Source: Alysiella sp. (lineage in GTDB: Bacteria; Pseudomonadota; Gammaproteobacteria; Burkholderiales; Neisseriaceae). Taken from it: a DNA stretch of 25,464 nucleotides. This document shows positions 1 through 7,657 of the stretch, in pieces; the stretch's first letter is position 1, and each line of letters opens with the position of its first letter. The notes beneath the pieces were generated by a model that saw only the letters and a list, made by a program, of their open reading frames with translations, was not told the origin of the DNA and searched no databases. The DNA is taken from the NCBI RefSeq assembly GCF_030525755.1, contig NZ_JAUNEC010000024.1:1-25464 (forward strand). The letters run 5' to 3'. Both the position numbers and the translations under genes were made by a program.

Positions 1-239
1 CGAACATGCAGGAAGTGTCGGCACGCGGTGGCGAATTGTTTGTGTTCACCGATTTGGACAGCGATTACACCAGCAACAGCGACACCATTCACGTGATTCG
101 CACGCCACGTCATGTTGGCACTTTATCGCCGATTGTGCATACGATTCCCGTGCAACTTCTGGCATACCATACCGCGCTGGCTCGTGGGACAGATGTCGAT
201 AAACCTAGAAATCTTGCTAAATCGGTTACGGTGGAATAA
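1..239 (+). CDS. glmS: Glutamine-fructose-6-phosphate aminotransferase, C-terminal end (partial)
   Basis: This is the last 79 or so codons of GlmS, the cytosolic enzyme that makes glucosamine-6-phosphate from fructose-6-phosphate and glutamine, the first step to UDP-GlcNAc. The visible part is the end of the second SIS (sugar isomerase) domain. It has the family's very conserved ending PRNLAKSVTVE and the preceding segment PVQLLAYHTALARGTDVD. The reading frame is open to the window edge, so the start is outside; the stop is TAA at 237-239. It converges on dusA, with only about 75 bases and one DUS between them. The nearby glmU gene acts later in the same pathway but is on the other strand. 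Confidence 0.95.
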   Translation, partial: NMQEVSARGGELFVFTDLDSDYTSNSDTIHVIRTPRHVGTLSPIVHTIPVQLLAYHTALARGTDVDKPRNLAKSVTVE

Positions 240-316
240 CGCGAGTTCAGGATAAATATTGGAAATTCCATGAAAATAAATGACTTGTGTAGGGTAGGTG
301 CTTGCTTCCACCGTTT

Positions 317-1315
317 TCAGGCAGCCTGAAATTCTTTTTGCACCTGCTGCCAAGTTTGCAAAATCAAATCGGCATTGTTGGTCTTGAGCAATTCTGCGTC
401 CGACAAGTTGCGCCGCCAAATTCGCGCCCCATTCATGCCGTGTAGCAAACCCAAATAATGCCGTGCCATATGACGCAAGATTGTGCCTTGATTTTGTTGA
501 ATTTGTTGGTGTGCATAATTGTGTAATCGCGCAATCAATTCATCGTGCGAGATTTCAGGCAGCGTGTCGCCATAAAATAACTTGTCCCAATCGCGCATAA
601 TTAGGGGATTGTGATACGCTTCACGCCCAAGCATCACGCCATCAACATGTTGTAAATGTTCAGTAATTTCCACATTGGTTTTGATGCCGCCATTGATGAT
701 GATGTTCAAATCAGCAAATTCACGTTTCAATCGGTACACATAATCGTATTTAAGCGGAGGGATTTCACGATTTTCTTTTGGCGACAAACCGTCCAGCCAC
801 GCATTTCGTGCGTGAACAATGAAAGTGCGACAAGCCGTTTTCTCGCGCAAAGTGCCAACAAAATCCGCAACCACTTGATAATCTGTCTGTTTATCAATGC
901 CAATTCTGTGTTTGACTGTGATTTCACAATCGGGCGCAGCGTCCTGCATCGCATTCAGGCAGCCTGAAACCAAATCCACTTCATTCATCAAACACGCCCC
1001 AAACGCCCCCTTTTGCACACGCGGACTGGGGCAACCGCAATTCAAATTGATTTCATCGTAATCAAATTGCGTGGCGATTTTCGCGGCTTTCGCCAAAAGT
1101 TCAGGGTCGCTGCCGCCCAGTTGCAAGGCAACTGGATTTTCACAATCGTTTTTGGCAAGAAAACGCTGCGGGTCGCCATGCACAATCGCGCCCGCGTTAA
1201 TCATTTCAGTATAAAGCCAAGTGTGGCGCGTGATTTGTCGTGCCATGTGGCGATAATGGCGGTCAGTCCAATCCAGCATGGGGGCGACTGATAAAGTGCG
1301 TTTGGGTAGGGTCAT
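317..1315 (-). CDS. dusA: tRNA-dihydrouridine(20/20a) synthase DusA
   Basis: A 332-residue flavoenzyme that reduces uridines in the tRNA D-loop to dihydrouridine, using FMN and NADPH. The N-terminal FMN-barrel signature VAPMLDWTDRHYR (residues 10-22) is typical of DusA, as is the segment NLNCGCPSPRVQKG; C108 in GAFGACLM is the expected catalytic cysteine. Length matches the family (about 330). The start ATG begins the conserved region directly. It is the last gene of the minus-strand block after galU, about 130 bases away, so it may have its own promoter. Oddity: the C-terminus reads ...FQAA-stop because a DUS supplies the last codons and the TGA stop. A second DUS lies inside the gene (954-968). 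Confidence 0.95.
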   Translation of the reverse strand: MTLPKRTLSVAPMLDWTDRHYRHMARQITRHTWLYTEMINAGAIVHGDPQRFLAKNDCENPVALQLGGSDPELLAKAAKIATQFDYDEINLNCGCPSPRVQKGAFGACLMNEVDLVSGCLNAMQDAAPDCEITVKHRIGIDKQTDYQVVADFVGTLREKTACRTFIVHARNAWLDGLSPKENREIPPLKYDYVYRLKREFADLNIIINGGIKTNVEITEHLQHVDGVMLGREAYHNPLIMRDWDKLFYGDTLPEISHDELIARLHNYAHQQIQQNQGTILRHMARHYLGLLHGMNGARIWRRNLSDAELLKTNNADLILQTWQQVQKEFQAA

Positions 1316-1382
1316 ATTTTTGATTTAAACGAAAGGGGTTTTTAGGCAACTTGATGTGTGGCACATTTAGGCTACCTGAAAC

Positions 1383-1412
1383 CATTTTAAATATGCCGAA
1401 AATCAAGGCATA
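1383..1412 (-). terminator. Possible weak terminator after galU
   Basis: The arms TATGCC (1392-1397) and GGCATA (1407-1412) form a 6-bp hairpin. On the minus strand it is followed by TTTAAAA. It sits between the galU stop and the dusA start. The stem is short, so the call is tentative. Confidence 0.3.
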
Positions 1413-1446
1413 ACGTGAAGTGTGTGGATAAACTCATACGGGCTTA

Positions 1447-2307
1447 TCACAGAAATTTTTGCAAAATTGCCCTAAATTCATCTTTTAACTCGGGGTGTTT
1501 TAAACCATAAGCAATGGTGGCTTCCAGATAACCCAATTTACTACCGCAGTCGTAGCGTGTGCCTTCAAAAGCGTGTGCCAAAACAAATTCGTGGTCAAGC
1601 AAGCGAGCAATGCCGTCTGTGAGTTGCACTTCACCACCTGCGCCACGCGGTAAATCGGAAAGTAAATTGAAAATGCGTGGTGTTAAGATGTAACGCCCTA
1701 CCACAGCTAAATTGGACGGTGCTTCTTCGGGTTTGGGTTTTTCCACAATGTGTGTGATGCGCTGCCAGTTTTTGAGTTGCTCTACTTGTACAATGCCATA
1801 CGAAGCGGTTTGTTCGGGTGCAACGGTTTGCACCCCCAATATGCTGTTGCCGCTTTGTTGATACACATCAACCATTTGTTTTAACGCACCTTGTGGCGCA
1901 TCAATCAAATCATCAGCCAGAATCACGGCAAACGGTTCATTGCCAATCGCAGGACGGGCGCACAACACGGCATGCCCCAAACCCGATGCTTCGGGTTGTC
2001 TGATAAATACACAGCTTACATGGTTGGGTAAAATGTTTTGCACGCAAGCCAACATTTCGTGTTTGTGTTTGACCGCTAATTCAGTTTCCAATTCATAGGC
2101 TTTGTCAAAATGGTCTTCGATGCTGCGTTTGTTGCGCCCTGTGATGAAAATCAACTCGGTGCAACCTGCTGCTACGGCTTCTTCGGCAGCGTATTGAATC
2201 AGTGGTTTGTCCACAATGGGCAACATTTCTTTGGCACTGGCTTTGGTGGCAGGCAGAAAACGCGTCCCTAATCCTGCTACGGGAAAAACGGCTTTGCGAA
2301 TGGTCAT
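1447..2307 (-). CDS. galU: UTP-glucose-1-phosphate uridylyltransferase
   Basis: A 286-residue cytosolic enzyme that makes UDP-glucose from UTP and glucose-1-phosphate for lipooligosaccharide and other glycans. The nucleotidyltransferase signature is GLGTRFLPATKASAKEMLP near residues 12-30, followed by VDKPLIQYAAEEA; IVEKPKPEEAPS and VVGRYILTP follow in the usual order. The start chosen is ATG at 2305-2307 (MTIRKAVFPVAG), because GGAAGG lies about 7 bases upstream and family members begin here; an in-frame upstream codon adds eight unconserved residues. It follows glmU on the same strand with a 93-base gap holding a DUS, so the two may be co-transcribed. Confidence 0.95.
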   Translation of the reverse strand: MTIRKAVFPVAGLGTRFLPATKASAKEMLPIVDKPLIQYAAEEAVAAGCTELIFITGRNKRSIEDHFDKAYELETELAVKHKHEMLACVQNILPNHVSCVFIRQPEASGLGHAVLCARPAIGNEPFAVILADDLIDAPQGALKQMVDVYQQSGNSILGVQTVAPEQTASYGIVQVEQLKNWQRITHIVEKPKPEEAPSNLAVVGRYILTPRIFNLLSDLPRGAGGEVQLTDGIARLLDHEFVLAHAFEGTRYDCGSKLGYLEATIAYGLKHPELKDEFRAILQKFL

Positions 2308-2400
2308 AATGGTACCTTCCAAAAAAATCAAGATTTAATGAAATCAATAAATTGGATTTCAGGTTGCCTTATCAATACAGCATCATAAGGCTGCCTGAAA

Positions 2401-3777
2401 CTATTTCTTGGCTGTTTTTTCAGGTCTTACCCAACCTTCAATGGTAACTTGTTTGGCGCGTGCCACCACCAATTTGCCTGATTCGCAATCTTTGGTAATC
2501 ACGCTGCCTGCGCCTGTGGTGGCTTTGTCGCCAATTTTCACGGGGGCGACCAACATGGTGTCTGAACCAATGCGTACTTCATCGCCAATTTCGGTGCGGT
2601 ATTTGTTTACGCCATCATAGTTGCAAGTGATTGTGCCTGCGCCGATATTGGTTTTTTTGCCCACGGTTGCATCGCCAATGTAGCTCAAATGGTTGGCTTT
2701 GCTGCCGTGTCCGATGGTGCTGTTTTTGATTTCCACAAAATTGCCAATATGCACTTCGTCTGCCAACACGGCTTTGGGGCGCAAACGGGCGTAAGGACCG
2801 ATTTTGGCGTTTTCGCCAATCACGCAATCTTCCAAATGGCTGAATGGTTCAACCACCGTGCCTGCGCCAATTTTGGCGTTTTTGATGAAACAATGTGCGC
2901 CAATTTGCACGTCATCGCCAAACTCGTTTTCGCCCACCAACACGCAGTTGGCGTCAATGATGACATCTTGTCCGTGTTTCAGGCTGCCGCGCATTTCAAA
3001 TGTGGACGCTTGAATCAGCGTTACGCCTGCTGCCATCAAATTTGCCGCTTGATGTTGGCGATGAATTTGGTTCAATTCGGAAAGTTGCAATTTGTTGTTC
3101 ACGCCCATTGCCAAGTAATGATGTGCCACTTGCACGGGGTGTACGGCAATGTGGTCGGCATTGGCAAGGGCAATCACATCGGTTAAATAATATTCGCCTT
3201 GCGCGTTGTTGGCGTTGAGCGCGTTGAGCCAGCCTGAAAGTTGCGTGTTGGGCAAAACAAAAATGCCTGTGTTGATTTCGGCAATGGCTTTTTGTTCGAC
3301 ATTGGCATCTTTTTCTTCCACAATGGCGATGACCTGATTTTGCGCGTTGCGGATAATGCGACCGTAACCTGTGGGTTCAGGCAGCACATCGGTCAGCAAG
3401 CCGACTTCATCGCCAGCCGCGTTGAGTAATTGTTGTAAAGTGGGCGCGTCAATCAAAGGCACATCGCCATACAACACCAGCGTTTTGCCCGTGTTGGGCA
3501 TGTGGGGCAGGGCGGATTTGACCGCGTGTCCTGTACCGAGTTGTTCGGTTTGTTCCACCCAATTGGCTTGTGGATAAGTGTGCGCCAACTGCGCCAACAC
3601 CTGCTCTTTGCCATGCCCAATCACCACATGCAGCGATTGGGGATTGAGTTGCAAAGCCGTGTCCATAACGTGTGCGAGCATGGGTTTGCCGCCAATTTGG
3701 TGCAAAACTTTGGGCATTTTGGAATACATGCGCGTGCCTTTGCCCGCCGCCAAAATGATGATGTGTAAATCAGACAT
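2401..3777 (-). CDS. glmU: Bifunctional N-acetylglucosamine-1-phosphate uridyltransferase / glucosamine-1-phosphate acetyltransferase
   Basis: A 458-residue two-domain enzyme that acetylates glucosamine-1-phosphate and then joins it to UMP, giving UDP-GlcNAc for peptidoglycan and lipooligosaccharide. The N-terminal uridyltransferase domain has LAAGKGTRM (residues 9-17) and MPKVLH; YGDVPLI (103-109) supplies the metal-binding aspartate. From about residue 250 the hexapeptide repeats of a left-handed beta-helix follow, and the acetyltransferase histidine is H363 in ANHLSYIGDA, the same number as in E. coli. Length is standard. AAGGG lies about nine bases upstream of the ATG. It heads the block glmU-galU, and glmS of the same pathway ends nearby on the other strand. 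Confidence 0.97.
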   Translation of the reverse strand: MSDLHIIILAAGKGTRMYSKMPKVLHQIGGKPMLAHVMDTALQLNPQSLHVVIGHGKEQVLAQLAHTYPQANWVEQTEQLGTGHAVKSALPHMPNTGKTLVLYGDVPLIDAPTLQQLLNAAGDEVGLLTDVLPEPTGYGRIIRNAQNQVIAIVEEKDANVEQKAIAEINTGIFVLPNTQLSGWLNALNANNAQGEYYLTDVIALANADHIAVHPVQVAHHYLAMGVNNKLQLSELNQIHRQHQAANLMAAGVTLIQASTFEMRGSLKHGQDVIIDANCVLVGENEFGDDVQIGAHCFIKNAKIGAGTVVEPFSHLEDCVIGENAKIGPYARLRPKAVLADEVHIGNFVEIKNSTIGHGSKANHLSYIGDATVGKKTNIGAGTITCNYDGVNKYRTEIGDEVRIGSDTMLVAPVKIGDKATTGAGSVITKDCESGKLVVARAKQVTIEGWVRPEKTAKK

Positions 3778-3842
3778 ATTGATTTTCCCTTAATGTGGGT
3801 GTAAATCCACTCTAATGTGTATTTCAGGCTGCCTGAAAAGGT

Positions 3843-4055
3843 TTATTCATCTTTCTGCGGCACAATGGCGTGTTGCTGTGGGCGACCGTTGTGATACAGT
3901 GTATTTTGTGAAGCCGCACCTTCAGTATGGTAAATGCCCGTACCCATTGGGTATTTTTGACGAATTTGCGTGCGACCTTGTTCATTGGTCCCAAACTCCC
4001 AAGCGCAGGCATTGAGCAATAAAACGGTGGCAAAAGCCAAAAGCACTTTGTTCAT
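3843..4055 (-). CDS. Small putative lipoprotein, unknown function
   Basis: A 70-residue protein I do not recognise. It starts MNKVLLAFATVLLLNAC, a short positively charged start, a hydrophobic core and a lipobox (LLNAC) with the lipidated cysteine at residue 17. The mature part of about 53 residues is polar, with no transmembrane segment, and contains GTNEQGRTQIRQKYPMGTG. Similar short lipoproteins are common in Neisseriaceae, but I cannot assign a function. A DUS (3826-3837) lies just after its stop. It diverges from the thiB riboswitch transcript, with about 70 bases between the start codon and the likely riboswitch promoter. Only a weak ribosome site (GAAAG) is visible. Confidence 0.7.
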   Translation of the reverse strand: MNKVLLAFATVLLLNACAWEFGTNEQGRTQIRQKYPMGTGIYHTEGAASQNTLYHNGRPQQHAIVPQKDE

Positions 4056-4127
4056 GGTAACTTGACTTTCTAGGCAAAATAAAAACCCTATTGTAATGGC
4101 TTTATAGGCTGCCTGAAACTGCTCTGC

Positions 4128-4156
4128 TTGCGGATATTGTTAAAATATGTAAGAAT
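4128..4156 (+). promoter_or_regulatory. Candidate promoter for the TPP riboswitch-thiB transcript
   Basis: TTGCGG (4128-4133) and AAGAAT (4151-4156) are separated by 17 bases and lie just upstream of the riboswitch. TAAAAT at 4141-4146 is an alternative -10 box. Moderate match only. Confidence 0.4.
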
Positions 4157-4162
4157 AGGTGC

Positions 4163-4248
4163 TTGGTCGGGGTGCTGCTGATAAATACAATGGCGGCTGA
4201 GATGATACCCGTGAACCTGATACAGATAATGCTGTTGAGGAAACCGAT
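4163..4248 (+). promoter_or_regulatory. TPP (thi-box) riboswitch aptamer
   Basis: The conserved thi-box parts are present in order: GGGGTGC (4169-4175), GGCTGAGA (about 4195-4202), ATACCC (4205-4210), GAACCTGATAC (4213-4223) and GATAATGC (4225-4232). GGGT (4170-4173) can pair with ACCC (4207-4210) as P2. TTGGT (4163-4167) can pair with ACCGA (4243-4247), one G-U pair, as P1. It precedes a perfect intrinsic terminator and then thiB, so thiamin pyrophosphate is expected to switch off transcription of the thiamin-binding protein gene. The aptamer is seen in the sequence; the mode of control is inferred. Confidence 0.93.
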
Positions 4249-4260
4249 GCCCATAACACG

Positions 4261-4292
4261 ACCGATTGCCCATTTGACAATCGGTTTTTTTT
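4261..4292 (+). terminator. Riboswitch-controlled intrinsic terminator
   Basis: A perfect 8-bp stem, ACCGATTG (4261-4268) and CAATCGGT (4278-4285), with a 9-base loop, is followed by a run of T to 4292. It lies between the TPP aptamer and thiB. ATCGGT of its 3' arm can instead pair with ACCGAT at 4243-4248 in the aptamer's P1 region, giving a natural anti-terminator. Confidence 0.88.
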
Positions 4293-4343
4293 GTTTTCAG
4301 GCAGCATCATGATGATGAAAATGAGATTGATGGAGATTGAAAC

Positions 4344-5357
4344 ATGAAAAAACCTTTATTTCGTTTGTGTGCCACTTTGCTTACTTTGTGTTTGCCTTGG
4401 TCTGTTCAGGCAGCCACCGAAGTGCGTTTGGCGGTACACGATTCTTTTGATTTACCTAAAACCGTTTTGGCAAAATTTGAAGCCGAACATGATGCCAAAA
4501 TTGCCATTATCAAAATGGGCGATGGCAATGAAATGCTCAACCGCTTGATTTTAACGCGCGGTCAATCGCCACTTGCTGATGCGGTGTTTGGTTTGGACAA
4601 CAATACCGTACACAAAGCCCATGAAATGGGTATTTTGGCAGCCAAACAACCTAAAAGCCAAGCGGTTCTTGCCACTTTGCCACATGCTTTGGCGGTGGAT
4701 TTTGGCTTTGTTACGCTCAATTACGACAAAAAATGGTTTGCCGACAAAAAACTGCCCTTGCCCAAAACTTTGGACGATTTGAGCAAACCACAATACAAAG
4801 ATTTGTTGGTCATGCCCAATCCAGGTACTTCCACTCCAGGCTTGGCATTTTTAACCGCCAATATTGGGTATTTGGGTGAAGACAAAGCCTTTGCATTTTG
4901 GGCAAAAATGCGCCAAAACGGCGTGAAAATCACCAAAGGTTGGTCAGACGCGTACTACACCGAATTTACACTCAATGGTGGTTCGCGTCCGATGATGGTT
5001 GGCTATGCCAGCAGCCCAGCTGCCGAAGTATTTTACAGCGAGGGTAAATTAACCACGCCCAATATGGGCAATCTGTTTTTAAAAGGCGGAAGTCAATTCC
5101 AAGTAGAAGGCGCAGCGGTTTTGAACCATGCCAAAGAACCCCTATTGGCGGCCAAATTGGTGCAATATTTGCAAGGCAAGGAAGTGCAAGAAGCAGTGTT
5201 CACATCAATGTGGGTGTATCCTGCCGTTAAAAACACAAAACACCCAGCTGCGATTGTGCATGCCTCTGTACCACAAGGTCGTTTACCGCGTCCTGAAAAC
5301 ACGGCGCACAAACAAAAAGACTGGGTTGCACGTTGGGTGCGTACCGTATTGAAATAA
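4344..5357 (+). CDS. thiB: Thiamin ABC transporter, periplasmic substrate-binding protein
   Basis: A 337-residue ThiB-like protein expected to bind thiamin and its phosphates in the periplasm and hand them to the ThiPQ transporter. Residues 1-23 are a classic signal peptide ending WSVQA, cut by signal peptidase I; there is no lipobox, so the protein should be soluble. The mature protein has ThiB hallmarks: DSFDLPKTVLAKFE near its start, DAVFGLDNNT, MPNPGTSTPGLAFL and a tryptophan/tyrosine-rich GWSDAYYTEF segment. The start ATG has GGAG about nine bases upstream. The TPP riboswitch directly upstream supports the substrate. Oddity: no thiP or thiQ follows; dld comes next after a terminator, so the permease and ATPase must be encoded elsewhere if used. 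Confidence 0.92.
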   Translation: MKKPLFRLCATLLTLCLPWSVQAATEVRLAVHDSFDLPKTVLAKFEAEHDAKIAIIKMGDGNEMLNRLILTRGQSPLADAVFGLDNNTVHKAHEMGILAAKQPKSQAVLATLPHALAVDFGFVTLNYDKKWFADKKLPLPKTLDDLSKPQYKDLLVMPNPGTSTPGLAFLTANIGYLGEDKAFAFWAKMRQNGVKITKGWSDAYYTEFTLNGGSRPMMVGYASSPAAEVFYSEGKLTTPNMGNLFLKGGSQFQVEGAAVLNHAKEPLLAAKLVQYLQGKEVQEAVFTSMWVYPAVKNTKHPAAIVHASVPQGRLPRPENTAHKQKDWVARWVRTVLK

Positions 5358-5369
5358 AATCCCATTTTG

Positions 5370-5410
5370 GGCTGCCTGAACAACCAAAATGGCTTTCAGG
5401 CAGCCTATTT
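5370..5410 (+). terminator. thiB terminator made from two opposed DUS
   Basis: GGCTGCCTGAA (5370-5380) pairs perfectly with TTCAGGCAGCC (5395-5405), followed by TATTTT. The arms are DUS copies in opposite orientation. A second inverted repeat, CCATTTTGG (5362-5370) with CCAAAATGG (5384-5392), interlocks with it. Confidence 0.65.
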
Positions 5411-5465
5411 TGCGTTAAAATTGTTCAAATCCATAACTAATCTCTATCAATCACGGGGTAAAACC

Positions 5466-7154
5466 ATGTCTGCCCAAGATCTTCTCATTCAACTGCGCCA
5501 AATTGTGGGCGAGCGCGATGTTTTAACCGACCCCAAGCACACCCAAGCCTACCGCGAAGGCTACCGTTTTGGTAAAGGCGCGGCTTTGGCGGTGGTGCGA
5601 CCTGCCACGCTGTTGCAGCAATGGCAAGCCTTGCAAGCGTGTGTGGCGGCAAATGTGATTGTGATTTTTCAGGCAGCCAACACGGGTTTAACAGGCGGCT
5701 CTACGCCACATGGCAACGATTACGACCGCGATGTGGTCATCATCAACACCATGAAAATCAAATCGATTCAACTGATTAACAACAACGAACAAGTGGTTTG
5801 CTTGGCAGGTGCCACGCTCAATGAACTGGAATTGCTGCTCAAACCTTTGGGGCGCGAGCCGCATTCGGTCATTGGTTCGTCTTGCATTGGCGCGTCTGTG
5901 ATTGGTGGGGTGTGCAACAATTCGGGCGGTGCGTTGGTGCAGCGTGGGCCCGCCTATACGGAAATGGCGTTGTACGCGCAAATCAACGCGCAGGGCGAGT
6001 TGGAATTGGTCAATCATTTGGGCATCGCTTTGGGCGACACGCCAGAAGAAATTTTAACGAATTTACAAGGACATCACTATCAACGCAAAGACATTCAGGC
6101 AGGCGGCAAAGGACACGACCACGCCTATTGCCACCATGTGCGCGATGTGAATGCGAACACGCCAGCGCGTTTCAATGCCGACCCTGCACGTCATCATGAA
6201 GTTTCAGGCAGCGCGGGCAAATTGGCGGTGTTTGCCGTGCGTTTGGACACTTTTGTGGCAGAAAAAAACACGGCGGTTTTTTACGTTGGCACCAACGACA
6301 CGGCAGTTTTGACGCAACTTCGCCGCGATATGTTGAGTCAATTCAAGAGTTTGCCGATTTTGGGCGAATACATTCATCGTGATGCTTTTGATATGGCTTT
6401 GCAATATGGTAAAGACATGTTTTACATCATCAAACACGCAGGCACGGCAAATTTGCCCAAAATGTTTGACTTAAAAGCCAAAGCCGACCGTTTCGCGCAA
6501 CAAATGCCCGTGTTGCCACCGCATTTTTCCGACCGAGCTTTGCAATTTGTGTCGCAATATCTGCCGCAACATTTGCCGCAAAAATTATTGGATTATCGCC
6601 AGCAATTTGAACATCATCTCATCATCAAAATGGGTGGCGATGGTGTGAACGAGGCGCGTGAATATTTGCAAAAGCTGTTTTCAGGCAGCCAAAATGGGGC
6701 GTTTTTTGAATGTACGCCCGATGAGGCGCAGGCTGCCATGTTGCACCGATTTGCGGTGGCGAGCGCGGCGGTGCGTTACCGAGCCGTCCACCCCGATGAA
6801 GTGGAAGAAATTTTGGCTTTGGACATTGCTTTGCGCCGCAACGATGAAAATTGGTTTGAAACGCTGCCTGAACACATTGCCAATAAAATCAGTCATAAAT
6901 TGTATTATGGGCATTTTTTCTGCCACGTTTTCCACCAAGATTACATTGTGAAAAAGGGCAACGATTGGTTGGCTTTGGAACACGAAATGTTGGCATTGCT
7001 GGACGCGCGTGGCGCACAATATCCTGCCGAACACAATGTGGGGCATTTGTACGCAGCCAAGCCCGAATTGAAGGCGTTTTACCGCAAACTTGACCCGACC
7101 AACAGTTTTAATGTGGGCATTGGGCATACGTCTAAAAAGAAAAATTGGCAGTAA
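5466..7154 (+). CDS. dld: Quinone-dependent D-lactate dehydrogenase
   Basis: A 562-residue peripheral-membrane flavoenzyme that oxidises D-lactate to pyruvate and passes electrons to quinones, allowing growth on lactate. The FAD-binding (FAD_binding_4) region is clear: FQAANTGLTGGSTPHGND near residues 62-79 and SVIGSSCIGASVIGGVCNNSGG near 138-159. The Dld-specific membrane-binding and C-terminal parts follow, with HNVGHLYAAKPELKAFYRKLDP near the end. Length is close to E. coli Dld (571). The start is ATG 5466 (MSAQDLL), with GGGGT nine bases upstream; reading further upstream would translate the thiB terminator. Several partial DUS are tolerated inside the gene as F-Q-A-A or S-G-S codons. It appears to be a single-gene unit. 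Confidence 0.95.
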   Translation: MSAQDLLIQLRQIVGERDVLTDPKHTQAYREGYRFGKGAALAVVRPATLLQQWQALQACVAANVIVIFQAANTGLTGGSTPHGNDYDRDVVIINTMKIKSIQLINNNEQVVCLAGATLNELELLLKPLGREPHSVIGSSCIGASVIGGVCNNSGGALVQRGPAYTEMALYAQINAQGELELVNHLGIALGDTPEEILTNLQGHHYQRKDIQAGGKGHDHAYCHHVRDVNANTPARFNADPARHHEVSGSAGKLAVFAVRLDTFVAEKNTAVFYVGTNDTAVLTQLRRDMLSQFKSLPILGEYIHRDAFDMALQYGKDMFYIIKHAGTANLPKMFDLKAKADRFAQQMPVLPPHFSDRALQFVSQYLPQHLPQKLLDYRQQFEHHLIIKMGGDGVNEAREYLQKLFSGSQNGAFFECTPDEAQAAMLHRFAVASAAVRYRAVHPDEVEEILALDIALRRNDENWFETLPEHIANKISHKLYYGHFFCHVFHQDYIVKKGNDWLALEHEMLALLDARGAQYPAEHNVGHLYAAKPELKAFYRKLDPTNSFNVGIGHTSKKKNWQ

Positions 7155-7212
7155 AATCAAGTTTCAGGCAGCCTTTCACTACCTTATAAAAAATGGGTTT
7201 TGCCTTCGGCGA

Positions 7213-7233
7213 CTTACTTTTTAAAAAAGTAAG
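7213..7233. repeat. Perfect AT-rich palindrome in the dld-downstream gap
   Basis: CTTACTTTTT and AAAAAGTAAG are 10-base arms around a single base. Together with the flanking GCCTTCGGCGA this resembles short intergenic palindromes common in betaproteobacteria. A DUS (7163-7174) precedes it. It could act as a bidirectional terminator for dld, but this is inferred. Confidence 0.5.
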
Positions 7234-7314
7234 CCAAATACATTAAAGCTGAACGGTTTCTTTTTTAAAAAATATTTCATGCTGCCTGAAAACACATTAT
7301 AAAATACATAAATT

Positions 7315-7653
7315 ATGGAAATTTTTGTTCAGATTATTGTGTATGCCTTATTGGGTTTTTTGGCATTACAAATTTTATTTGGTGTCTTGGTTTTGTTGTT
7401 TGAATTTTTGTGTGCCTTGCCTGCCATAATGGGTCTGTTGTTGCTGATTTTGGCATTTGGTCTGCCGATTTATTTGGCTTTTGAAGTGAATGGCTGGCTG
7501 ATTTTAATCATGCCTGTTACGCTGGGTGTGGCTGGATTCATATTGGTCAAATGTGAAGATTATTATTATGCAGTACGCAAGCATATGAAAAAACAAGCAG
7601 CTCAATCATATCAAAAAAATCTTTTCAGGCAGCCTGAAAATAATGGAGAGTAA
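7315..7653 (+). CDS. Small multi-pass membrane protein, unknown function
   Basis: A 112-residue protein I cannot assign to a named family. Three strongly hydrophobic stretches (about residues 4-31, 33-53 and 58-79) suggest three membrane helices, followed by a charged cytosolic tail of about 30 residues (EDYYYAVRKHMKKQAAQ). The tail ends in LFRQPENNGE, where a DUS (7624-7638) is translated as F-R-Q-P-E. The start ATG lies after a TATAAA-like box, with little ribosome site visible. The next gene starts four bases after its stop, with its ribosome site inside this gene's last codons, so the two form an operon and are probably translationally coupled. Confidence 0.75.
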   Translation: MEIFVQIIVYALLGFLALQILFGVLVLLFEFLCALPAIMGLLLLILAFGLPIYLAFEVNGWLILIMPVTLGVAGFILVKCEDYYYAVRKHMKKQAAQSYQKNLFRQPENNGE

Positions 7654-7657
7654 TATA

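Noticed and set aside
123..419. Minus-strand open frame across the glmS end
   Set aside because: Overlaps glmS and dusA coding sequence; no family features and no ribosome site.
2689..3186. 165-codon plus-strand frame inside glmU
   Set aside because: Antisense shadow of a clear, full-length glmU; composition typical of reversed coding DNA.
6681..7160. 159-codon minus-strand frame inside dld
   Set aside because: Antisense shadow of conserved dld; no domain recognised.
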